Shown here: positions 46,301-53,431 of the stretch, in pieces
How positions within the stretch are numbered: position 1 is the stretch's first letter
How the letters are laid out: each line of letters starts with the position of its first letter
Source: an uncultured Desulfuromonas sp.
GTDB lineage: Bacteria; Desulfobacterota; Desulfuromonadia; Desulfuromonadales; Desulfuromonadaceae
DNA length: 64,000 nucleotides
Direction: 5' to 3'
Assembly (NCBI RefSeq): GCF_963678835.1
Contig: NZ_OY787469.1
Span: forward strand, 1,488,001-1,552,000
Program-made: the position numbers and the translations under genes
Notes under the pieces: model-generated
Database searches by the model: none
Seen by the model: the letters and a program-made list of their open reading frames with translations, nothing else
Told to the model about the DNA's origin: nothing

Positions 46301-46450
46301 GGATTCAGTACGACGAACAACAAGCTGGATTTAAAACCTCATAATTTAGCCGATGCACCAAGGCAATTTATTTCTATCAACCAACTGGGAGAGAAGCAAT
46401 TACGGCAGGTTTTTATATCTCCGGATGGTCGTTATCTGAACAGGAGATAA
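43337..46450 (+). CDS. cas9: Type II-C CRISPR endonuclease Cas9
   Basis: RNA-guided DNA nuclease of 1,037 residues, the size of subtype II-C enzymes. RuvC-I is RLGLDLGTNSIGWTIL with Asp8. The arginine-rich bridge helix is SRRLARGMRRNRDRGKNR (about 56-73). RuvC-II is HVELSRD with Glu518. The HNH motif is EVEIEHILPFSR with His604, followed by NANTTLAFKGANLAKGN. RuvC-III is DDHRHHAVDSFVIAL with His740 and Asp743. All catalytic residues are present, so it should cut both strands. Start ATG 43337 has GGAGG nine bases upstream. It leads a cas9-cas1-cas2 operon with no csn2 or cas4, which defines II-C. The PAM cannot be read from the protein by eye. Confidence 0.97.
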   Translation: MRYRLGLDLGTNSIGWTILEIVNDGNGLNRFCFRDMGVRIFPDGREPAKGGRVGDSLAVSRRLARGMRRNRDRGKNRMAYMMSSMVELGLMPVDKEERKKLQGLNPYQLRAEALERPLTPYELGRALFHLGLRRGFKSNRKEAVTDPEASDRQKQISALREALGGRTLGQFLWERLNQKKSVRFRENSEWFPERTMYADEFDAIQKFQTQYHMLTDADWLHLKNDSVLFQHPLRPVERGRCTLYPEFQRAHRDTPIAQWFRIYQDITHLRWIDVQQNDHPLNVEQRDAIVQKLLTQKSGVKWGAIRRLKNPEGTLLFERDCRFNMESESCKQLKPHKIAIWMQADEHLAALWDSLDQTSLDDIFEKLHGNLDDDILVANLVREHKVTPEQAEALAALPIGSTTMNLSREVMQDLLPVMRDQGLEYYDAVTQLTDSEGNPLHHSQLNNIEKREILPYYGELLSRSLLGGDSEIDPDKSPEGHFGRIANPTVHVALNQLRVVVNALIERFGNPPEEIHVELSRDLKLGPKQRSEINREIAKNTRRNERLSEEWAKISGGRTAPPRDLRKLKLWEELGTDLMSRRCVFTGKIIAAHHLLNGEVEIEHILPFSRTLDDTNANTTLAFKGANLAKGNQTPFEAFGNSQYPEFNWDEILDRASRLPKSKRWRFSENAMERWEGDNDFIARQLTDNAYIARAARKYLTCLTDHVVPAPGKLTAMIRGKWRLNFGDNQTKSRDDHRHHAVDSFVIALSDRSLLNKISKMSARGTDSRLHVFIPDLPEQLRTAFNAKFHNLLVSYKQDHGVQGRYFNETAYGVLTTPTPEGYNLAVRKPLASLSLNELDAIQSDKTRERIFSFLEEQGWNNLTEEQQSKQLSEYLTDFGQRNNMRRVRILVKNQSVIRISSAHHKAYAPDSFVCCDIWSAPKGKPGKWQKDKQIWQGVFWNYAECTQGVPDKNLKKPHPAARHHMRLFKDDLVSLMENKYEKIMRVAGFSTTNNKLDLKPHNLADAPRQFISINQLGEKQLRQVFISPDGRYLNRR

Positions 46451-46452
46451 GG

Positions 46453-47364
46453 ATGATTGGCGGTATTGTCGAGATTGCAGAAAATGGCAGATATCTTTCA
46501 TTGTATCGAGGTTTCCTTGTTGTTAAAATCGCAAGTGAAGAGCTTGGTCGGGTTCCACTGGACGATATTACCGCATTGATTCTATCCGCTCAGCAAGTGA
46601 GTCTTTCCAAAAACGTAATGAATGCCCTGTTAGAGCGAAAAGCCGCTATCATTACTACCGGAAAGAATTGGCATCCTTCAGGGATAACCCTGCCAATAAC
46701 AGCACATCATGGACACGCGGGGATCTTACAACATCAAATCAAGCTTTCAGAACCCAGGAGAAAGCGTCTTTGGCAGTCAATCGTCAAAGCCAAGATTACT
46801 AACCAAAAAGATATCCTTATACTGGTAGGCGCTGCTGAAAATAAAATCAAAGAATTAGAAATTCTCGGCAAGCGAGTTAAATCTGGTGATCCGGACAATA
46901 TGGAGGCACAAGCGTCTCGGCATTACTGGCCAGCACTGATGGGAGGGGAATTCAGGCGCGACAGAAAAGCAGATGATCACAATGCCCTGCTCAATTACGG
47001 CTACACTGTTTTACGTGCTGCGACAGCCCGTTATGTTGTTGCCTCTGGTCTTCATCCCGCTTTGGGGATACATCATAAAAGCAGTGTAAATTCATTTGCA
47101 TTGATCGATGATCTGATGGAGCCGTTTCGCCCTGTCATCGATTGGACTGTCTGCAAACTGCAAACTCCAAAAAATGAGCTTGACCCGGAAACGAAAAAAA
47201 AGCTGGTTTCCGTATTAACAATGGACCTTAAATCTGAGGATGAAATTTCCCCTTTAGTCAATTGTCTTGGTAGATTGGCTCAATCTTTTGTCCACTGCGT
47301 GAATGGTACGAATGACAAATTACGACTACCGAGGCTGAATATTTTTCCAGAAGTCGATTCATGA
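46453..47364 (+). CDS. cas1: CRISPR integrase Cas1
   Basis: 303-residue metal-dependent integrase that, with Cas2, inserts new spacers. Features of type II Cas1 are visible: VPLDDITALILSAQQVSLSKNVMNALLERKAAIITTG, EAQASRHYWPALMG (catalytic Glu), LNYGYTVLRAATARYVVASGLHPALGIHH (catalytic His) and FALIDDLMEPFRPVID (catalytic Asp). It starts 2 bp after the cas9 stop and overlaps cas2 by four bases (ATGA). Confidence 0.97.
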   Translation: MIGGIVEIAENGRYLSLYRGFLVVKIASEELGRVPLDDITALILSAQQVSLSKNVMNALLERKAAIITTGKNWHPSGITLPITAHHGHAGILQHQIKLSEPRRKRLWQSIVKAKITNQKDILILVGAAENKIKELEILGKRVKSGDPDNMEAQASRHYWPALMGGEFRRDRKADDHNALLNYGYTVLRAATARYVVASGLHPALGIHHKSSVNSFALIDDLMEPFRPVIDWTVCKLQTPKNELDPETKKKLVSVLTMDLKSEDEISPLVNCLGRLAQSFVHCVNGTNDKLRLPRLNIFPEVDS

Positions 47365-47705
47365 TAACAGATCAGGAATCCTGGATTAGTGGGTATCGAC
47401 TTATGTGGGCTGTCATTATGTTTGATCTGCCTGTCGTTGAAAAAGCTGATCGCCGGGCTGCGACAAAATTTCGACAATATCTTCTGGATGAAGGATTTTC
47501 TATGGGGCAATTTTCCATTTATTACCGGTTGCTTTCTGGAAAGGAGGCTGTCGAATCCTTAAAAAGGAGGATTCGCTATAATTTGCCGGCACATGGAGTC
47601 GTTCAGGTCCTTGTTATAACGGACAAACAATATGAAAACATACAGACATTCAGAAGCCGAAAGGAAGAACCTCAAAAAAAAGCGGAGCAATTGCTGCTTT
47701 TTTGA
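47361..47705 (+). CDS. cas2: CRISPR-associated protein Cas2
   Basis: 114 residues, ferredoxin-like fold. MWAVIMFDLPVVEKADRRAATKFRQYLLDEGFSMGQFSIYYR is the usual Cas2 core with the first-strand Asp, and VVQVLVITDKQYENIQTF the second half. It bridges Cas1 dimers during spacer capture. ATGA overlap with cas1; the CRISPR array begins 71 bp downstream. The length is slightly longer than many Cas2 proteins because of a Lys/Glu-rich tail. Confidence 0.96.
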   Translation: MITDQESWISGYRLMWAVIMFDLPVVEKADRRAATKFRQYLLDEGFSMGQFSIYYRLLSGKEAVESLKRRIRYNLPAHGVVQVLVITDKQYENIQTFRSRKEEPQKKAEQLLLF

Positions 47706-47730
47706 AAACATCAGGAGGTTTTGTGAAATA

Positions 47731-47771
47731 AGAAAATGGGTAATTCCTTCTCATTTCCAGGAATTACCCAT
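47731..47771 (-). terminator. Terminator at the cas2-proximal end of the CRISPR array
   Basis: 12-bp stem ATGGGTAATTCC / GGAATTACCCAT with a 12-nt loop. On the minus strand it is followed by TTTTCTTATTTC, so it would stop leftward pre-crRNA transcription just before cas2. It ends 5 bp before the first repeat and leaves no room for a long leader on this side. Confidence 0.7.
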
Positions 47772-47776
47772 GATCT

Positions 47777-49724
47777 ATTGTAGCTACTAAGGAAATGCGG
47801 TCAACCCGCAACGTACGAAGTCCTTGTATTTGACACCGAAACATTGTAGCTACTAAGGAAATGCGGTCAACCCGCAACGGTGATGGTTATTGCCAAACGA
47901 CGATGCGCATTGTAGCTACTAAGGAAATGCGGTCAACCCGCAACTATCAGGAACGCTGAGCTAAATGTGGCGCGATTGTAGCTACTAAGGAAATGCGGTC
48001 AACCCGCAACGTCTTCGTCTGCCTCGTAACACTGACCAGGATTGTAGCTACTAAGGAAATGCGGTCAACCCGCAACCAACCGTCAAAGACACCGATGGCA
48101 ACGCAATTGTAGCTACTAAGGAAATGCGGTCAACCCGCAACGATCAGCATCAACACCATTAACAGATGTGATTGTAGCTACTAAGGAAATGCGGTCAACC
48201 CGCAACTGGTCAACCAAGGGTTTACCATGGTCAAAGATTGTAGCTACTAAGGAAATGCGGTCAACCCGCAACCTCACGAGGCGTCAGCATCCGCATACCG
48301 ATATTGTAGCTACTAAGGAAATGCGGTCAACCCGCAACCACCATGTCCGCATCCATCAACAACTTCAATTGTAGCTACTAAGGAAATGCGGTCAACCCGC
48401 AACCAAAATCCCATCGCGCATTCGCTCCTCATCATTGTAGCTACTAAGGAAATGCGGTCAACCCGCAACTTGATCGACGCGTTGATAACGCTGCGACCAA
48501 TTGTAGCTACTAAGGAAATGCGGTCAACCCGCAACTTCCGTCATGGTTGAATGTCTTTCCCTCTTATTGTAGCTACTAAGGAAATGCGGTCAACCCGCAA
48601 CTATACGAAGAACAGCAGTTTGATGCAGCAAATTGTAGCTACTAAGGAAATGCGGTCAACCCGCAACCATCTTGTTATTCCTGTTATTCAATAGCAGATT
48701 GTAGCTACTAAGGAAATGCGGTCAACCCGCAACCTGGCCAACCATGCCAAACAGACACGAAAAATTGTAGCTACTAAGGAAATGCGGTCAACCCGCAACC
48801 CTGCCCGCAATACCCCTGCGCCCTGGTTGATTGTAACTACTAAGGAAATGCGGTCAACCCGCAACGGAACAGCCTATGCGAGGTTTCTCCTGATGATTGT
48901 AGCTGCTAAGGAAATGCGGTCAACCCGCAACACCATTGCCGCGTTGCAAACAGAAGCCGCCATTGTAGCTACTAAGGAAATGCGGTCAACCCGCAACGGA
49001 TTAGCTTTTTTCCAGACCTCAAAATCAATTGTAGCTACTAAGGAAATGCGGTCAACCCGCAACATCAAGCGCCTCACGTAGCTTACGAGCCCTATTGTAG
49101 CTACTAAGGAAATGCGGTCAACCCGCAACTGACAACGATGTTTTCAAATTCGTCAAACAATTGTAGCTACTAAGGAAATGCGGTCAACCCGCAACGCACG
49201 GTTGGCACTGTTGACTATGACGTTGATTGTAGCTACTAAGGAAATGCGGTCAACCCGCAACTTATTGAGTGGGTGTGCGCCAACGAGGAATATTGTAGCT
49301 ACTAAGGAAATGCGGTCAACCCGCAACATATTGGACATGCACATTTATACGGAAAAGATTGTAGCTACTAAGGAAATGCGGTCAACCCGCAACGTGAAAA
49401 AGATATTTACGAGGCATGGATCAATTGTAGCTACTAAGGAAATGCGGTCAACCCGCAACGCGAGACGGTCGTACCATCAAGTTCCACCGATTGTAGCTAC
49501 TAAGGAAATGCGGTCAACCCGCAACAGACTTTGCGCTCTTTCGATAGAAACTGATATTGTAGCTACTAAGGAAATGCGGTCAACCCGCAACCCCGCGCAT
49601 CGGTGTAAGATGCGACTATCCATTGTAGCTACTAAGGAAATGCGGTCAACCCGCAACTGAGATGTGATGTGCACCATCAATGCACCGATTGTAGCTACTA
49701 AAGAAATGCGGTCAACCCCGCAAC
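47777..49724 (-). CRISPR. Type II-C CRISPR array, 30 repeats and 29 spacers
   Basis: 36-bp repeat every 66 bp; spacers are 30 bp, except three of 29. On the crRNA (minus) strand the repeat begins GTTGCGGGTTGACC and ends GTAGCTACAAT, the usual GTTG…ACAAT form of type II. Single changes occur in the repeats at 48830 and 48896. The repeat at 49688 is degenerate (one substitution, one inserted C). The degenerate repeat is at the 5' end of the transcript, so new spacers are probably added at the cas2 side, as reported for other II-C loci transcribed towards cas. Each repeat holds TTGACC-N16-TACAAT, a likely internal promoter. ORFs running through the array are artefacts of the 66-bp period. Confidence 0.98.
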
Positions 49725-49951
49725 CAAAAGGATGAGTATGAAGTCTTTTAGTCTTTTTTGAGAACCAATGAATAGTGATCTTTCTCTTTGTTCGCTGGAG
49801 GATTGGCTTAAGTGGACTAGTTATAGAATGGTAAATGGTTAATTACTCATTGTGAGAATTCCCGCATCCGAAGAGCCCTCGGAAGACTTGCCATTGAGCA
49901 ATGGAGCTAAACTGGGCGTTTATCCGGTTTTTACTGCCAAACGGCTTAGAC
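49725..49951. other. Gap between CRISPR array and polymerase-like gene
   Basis: 227 bp without a gene. At 49846-49856 is CTCATTGTGAG, a palindrome with a TTG centre that recurs in complementary form at 51492-51504 on the other side of the next gene. No clear array leader or promoter was recognised. Confidence 0.4.
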
Positions 49952-51403
49952 CTACTTGCCTTCGTTCCACTTGTCCCAAGTTTTGTAGTAGCGTTTGCAA
50001 TGCTCTCGACTTGTCCATTCTTCACTCTCGTAATTCTCGATGGACTGGACCTCTTCTTCTACCCCGTGGAGGTAGACGTCTTCGTATGCTGTTGGGGATG
50101 CTTTGAGGTTCAGTCTTATTCCTGCTAAGTCTTGTATGGCGTCGTTCATTGCCTTCTCGAGGTCTTGTCGGTGACGCCTAGTGACGATGAAGCTGTCGTG
50201 CATCGGTAATGCTGGGATGCCTTTCTTGGCCAGGATCAGCATGGCCTTTTCGGCGATTTGTGAGTCAAGATATTGAAGGTGAACTCCAGCTCCGCTTCCG
50301 AAATGCTTTTCAAGTGGTGGGTGTTTTGCCAAGAACAGGTCAACGATGGACTTGTAGTCGAAGTCTCTTATCTGTACAGGAAGTTTATGACGCGGGAATT
50401 TGTCTCTGAGGGCCTTAATTCCCTTCTGCCAACTCTCAGCATTTATCAGAATGTTCAGGGCGACCTTGAGGAATGTTCTCGCTTCTTTCGGGAGGCCTTC
50501 GACGAGGTATGGGTCTTCTTTAGGTAAAGGCTTTTCTTCTAGGGCGTAAAGGAGGTTGATGTGCAGCCCTGGAAGGTCCAGTTCGACTGTCCCCAGATTA
50601 TTGATCCGAATGTAACGTCGGTATTCTTTCGGGATCGATTGCCACCAACCGCTATAGAAACGTCCTCCCTGTTTAAAGGATCCGTTGTTGAAGACTCGGT
50701 TTACACGATTTCTGGTGAGATCCATTGTTCGTAGACATTCCGTATCCCATTCACTGTCTGGGATATCGTAGATCCGCCGTACGATTTGATCGTAGACCTT
50801 ATCGGCTACACAGAGTCCGATGAAGTTTTGGGCCAAAAGGTCGTTGATACTCTTCAGGTTGTCACGCATCAAAATTGTGGTGGCAGTGTCGTCATAATCG
50901 ATAAGTTTCTTTTCATCATCTTTCAGAATGATCGTTTCCGAAGAGGGATCACGATTGACCGTGCTTTGCAGGACACCGTATTCAGCAAATAGGTCTATAA
51001 GCTTCTGTGTTGCCCTCATGCGGGAAGGTTTGGAGTTTCCTTGCTCGGGGAAATAGAAACCGTTGTTGTGATCCACAAGTGACAACTCTGGGGAGTGGAG
51101 CGCGTCAACCAGAGTTACCATGGCCTGATAGGCTACAGGGAAAGGCAAATACCTCATCGCTGAAGCTTTCATTCGTGCGTAAACACCTTTCATTCGTGAA
51201 TAGCTGATGTAGCCATCTCCAGACATTTGGTAGGCTTTGAGCAGGTTCAGAATGATGACGCGAAGATGATCAGTATGACGAGGATGCCACCGTTTGATGG
51301 CATCTGTATTTTTGATTATGTCAGCGACACAAGTGACAATATCTTCTATAGCAGGGTTGTCTGTTGACAGGTTGAAATCGATGAATATGGAAGTATCTTT
51401 CAT
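49952..51403 (-). CDS. Polymerase-like protein of unknown function
   Basis: 483 residues, no established family name recalled. The C-terminal half has three motifs in the order of a single-subunit polymerase palm. VELDLPGLHINLLYAL (about 273-288) has the acidic/GLH form of motif A. EARTFLKVALNILINAESWQKGIKAL (308-332) looks like the motif B helix with Arg, Lys and Asn. LPMHDSFIV (399-407) resembles motif C of family A DNA polymerases and T7-type RNA polymerases (HDE/HDS). In front lies a conserved-looking GGRFYSGWWQSIPKEYRRYIRIN (246-268). The N-terminal half is helical and unlike known domains. The gene converges on the CRISPR array and is divergent from the resolvase. Possible roles: replication of the element, priming or repair. 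The family and activity are inference. Confidence 0.55.
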   Translation of the reverse strand: MKDTSIFIDFNLSTDNPAIEDIVTCVADIIKNTDAIKRWHPRHTDHLRVIILNLLKAYQMSGDGYISYSRMKGVYARMKASAMRYLPFPVAYQAMVTLVDALHSPELSLVDHNNGFYFPEQGNSKPSRMRATQKLIDLFAEYGVLQSTVNRDPSSETIILKDDEKKLIDYDDTATTILMRDNLKSINDLLAQNFIGLCVADKVYDQIVRRIYDIPDSEWDTECLRTMDLTRNRVNRVFNNGSFKQGGRFYSGWWQSIPKEYRRYIRINNLGTVELDLPGLHINLLYALEEKPLPKEDPYLVEGLPKEARTFLKVALNILINAESWQKGIKALRDKFPRHKLPVQIRDFDYKSIVDLFLAKHPPLEKHFGSGAGVHLQYLDSQIAEKAMLILAKKGIPALPMHDSFIVTRRHRQDLEKAMNDAIQDLAGIRLNLKASPTAYEDVYLHGVEEEVQSIENYESEEWTSREHCKRYYKTWDKWNEGK

Positions 51404-51725
51404 AAGGCTATTTTCCCTTTTGAAGTTTCAGCTGGAGACTTCTCGCCAAAAGCAGCTCCACATATCTCATGTCGAGTGGCAGAAGTCGTTATCTCACAAT
51501 GAGATTCAGCATGGTAGGGCAAGATGCCGTTTGGTCCTTTTTGTTGGGATAAATTTGATTTAAAAGCACAATCATCGGATGGCTAGTTACCGGCCCGTTA
51601 TAAAGGTATACCTTTCTAACGTTGCCGTCACTGTGTGTCAAAAAGGTTTGTTTTTGAATTATTGACACTTTGTCTATAAAGGTCTAAGGTGTTTTTATAC
51701 AACAATGCGTTGCACAGGGGGCATC
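51404..51725. promoter_or_regulatory. Resolvase promoter and candidate res-like region
   Basis: The 322-bp divergent gap holds TCTCACAATGAGA (51492-51504), the perfect palindrome AAAGGTATACCTTT (51602-51615), and an inverted pair GTGTCAA (51635-51641) / TTGACAC (51662-51668). A sigma-70-like promoter TTGACA-N17-TAAGGT (51662-51690) points at the resolvase and overlaps the inverted pair. Serine resolvases usually bind such sites and repress themselves. Confidence 0.5.
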
Positions 51726-52283
51726 ATGGCTACGATTTTCTGTTACAGCAGGGTATCAACTTTAGATCAAGACACCACTATGCAGGAGGAGGCTCTTAAA
51801 GCTTCATATCCTGACGCTGTACACCGATCAGAGACCGGATCGGGTACAACTACAAAGGGTCGCGAAGTTTTAGCGTTGTTGCTCGATATGATGCATCAAG
51901 GCGACAAGCTCGTCGTGTGGAAGTTGGATCGGCTCGCAAGGAACATGCACGACCTCTCAACGATTGTTGAGGCTCTGGAGAGTAAGGGGGCCTCGTTGGA
52001 GATACTTGATCAGCGCATAGATACAAGCACTGCTGCAGGTAAGGCCTTCTTACAAATGCTAGGCGTATTCGCTGAGTTTGAGACAAACCTCAGGAAAGAG
52101 AGGCAGCTAGCAGGTATAGCAGCTGCTAAGGCAAAAGGTAAACACCTCGGACGAGCTCCTAAGCTGACTGGTGTACAACGAAAGGAGATAATGGCAGCAA
52201 GGGCCGCAGGCGCTACACCTTCACAACTTGCACGCGACTACGGTGTCAGTCGGGCGACGATCTACAATGTCGTTGCCGATTAA
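51726..52283 (+). CDS. Serine recombinase (resolvase/invertase family)
   Basis: 185 residues. The N-terminal catalytic domain starts MATIFCYSRVSTLDQ with the nucleophile Ser11. LDRLARNMHDL carries the conserved arginines, and QMLGVFAEFETNLRKERQLAGIAAAKAKG is the long dimerisation helix. The C-terminal helix-turn-helix is TPSQLARDYGVSRATIYNVV. ATG 51726 is preferred over the upstream frame start because AGGGGG lies just before it. It is a small resolvase/DNA invertase, not a large serine integrase. Its likely sites are in the upstream region or at the 29-bp direct repeats. Confidence 0.93.
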   Translation: MATIFCYSRVSTLDQDTTMQEEALKASYPDAVHRSETGSGTTTKGREVLALLLDMMHQGDKLVVWKLDRLARNMHDLSTIVEALESKGASLEILDQRIDTSTAAGKAFLQMLGVFAEFETNLRKERQLAGIAAAKAKGKHLGRAPKLTGVQRKEIMAARAAGATPSQLARDYGVSRATIYNVVAD

Positions 52284-52394
52284 AGTCAGGATGGTTTCTT
52301 ACGATACTTCCTTGTTCTTATCTAGAAAATTTTCGTTTCAATTGCCTCAGGACGATTTTCCAGCGGAACTGGTATTATCACATTGCAGCATTAG

Positions 52395-52423
52395 TAGTAA
52401 TGTATCATATAGCCGACATATAT
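52395..52423 (+). repeat. 29-bp direct repeat, right copy (inner element boundary)
   Basis: TAGTAATGTATCAT-ATAGCC-GACATATAT, matching 41326-41354 at 26 of 29 positions. It lies 112 bp after the resolvase stop, just as the other copy lies just after the rep gene. The gap 52284-52479 holds nothing else. Confidence 0.6.
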
Positions 52424-52479
52424 CTCTCGGGTAGAGGATGCCTTAATCCTTGATTTTGCTAAATCAAAGACTAGTCGTT

Positions 52480-53232
52480 TTAGGATTGAGTGGAATGGGC
52501 AAGCCTCTCTATTTCTATTAATAGTTGATCGAGCTCGTTTTTAACGGCCTCCTGTTCATCAAGTGGGAATTTTGATCTAAAGCCCAACGCGATATTGCAA
52601 TTGTTAATTCTGACGGCAGTTCCAGAAGCAGCTACCATCAACATTCCTCTACTCCCTCCAACTTCTTCATAGTCAACTTTTGTAGCGATTACAGCGTTCC
52701 CACCGAGAGCTTTTGCCTTACTCCTTAATGCATCGAAAGCAAGTTTTTCTGCCTTTGTGAACTTTTGCATTAGGGCGTTACTCATTCCACCGAAGAAGTC
52801 TTCTGCATCTGCTGTTATTGATGAGAATAACCCCGTTCCAATAATTGCTTGAGCTGTAACCGCTCCTAGAGTTGTATATTCCCATTGGTGTGGAGTGTGG
52901 TTGGTTACAACGGGCATTGTTTTAAAGAAATAATCGGACGCTTCTTTTGTTGTTGGACTGTCGCTTAAACCAGATATTATCAATCTAATTATATCTTGGG
53001 AGCATTTAGTACAGTAGCTTGATGCTTTCTTGTGATAAAATGTATTAATTTTTGAGCACAATTCTTCAGGTAGTAATAAATACTCATTGCTAAAAATACG
53101 ATAATAGGCCTTTGCTCCGCAATTTCCACACGCTACAACTTCAGACGTCTTCAAATCTTCTTCATATCCGCATATACATTTGACCGTTTCTTGGTGGTTT
53201 TTCTCTCCGCAAGATGGGCATGTCCAGTCCAT
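52480..53232 (-). CDS. Zinc-ribbon protein with YbjQ/UPF0145-like domain
   Basis: 250 residues. The N-terminus has a zinc ribbon CPSCGEKNHQETVKCICGYEEDL, then CGNCG and YCTKC, a second metal site. Residues about 115-225 resemble the YbjQ (UPF0145) domain, with KAEKLAFDALRSKAKALGGNAVIATKVDYEEVG and MLMVAASGTAV, a fold that makes pentamers and has no proven function. ATG 53232 has AGGAGG eight bases upstream. Base composition is AT-rich compared with the chromosome. It is a cargo gene between the resolvase module and the integrase. Confidence 0.75.
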   Translation of the reverse strand: MDWTCPSCGEKNHQETVKCICGYEEDLKTSEVVACGNCGAKAYYRIFSNEYLLLPEELCSKINTFYHKKASSYCTKCSQDIIRLIISGLSDSPTTKEASDYFFKTMPVVTNHTPHQWEYTTLGAVTAQAIIGTGLFSSITADAEDFFGGMSNALMQKFTKAEKLAFDALRSKAKALGGNAVIATKVDYEEVGGSRGMLMVAASGTAVRINNCNIALGFRSKFPLDEQEAVKNELDQLLIEIERLAHSTQS

Positions 53233-53431
53233 TTTGTCCTCCTGATTGTGTTTCGATGTATCAATATTTTTTGGAGTAGGGTTGCTTTGTCTAAACTACG
53301 GTGGCCTCTTTGTCCCATACTTTTTTGAACTCTACGGGTGAGGTGGGGGCGGTCTTATCAGGGGGGCCGACATCTAACGCGTCATCCCAGCCGTTTCCGC
53401 CTGAAAGTAAATATATTATCGGCTATATAGC

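Noticed and set aside
48168..49660. Open reading frames with repeated IVATKEMRSTRN or LRVDRISLVATI segments
   Set aside because: They run through the CRISPR array. The 66-bp repeat-spacer period is a multiple of three, which creates false periodic ORFs on both strands.
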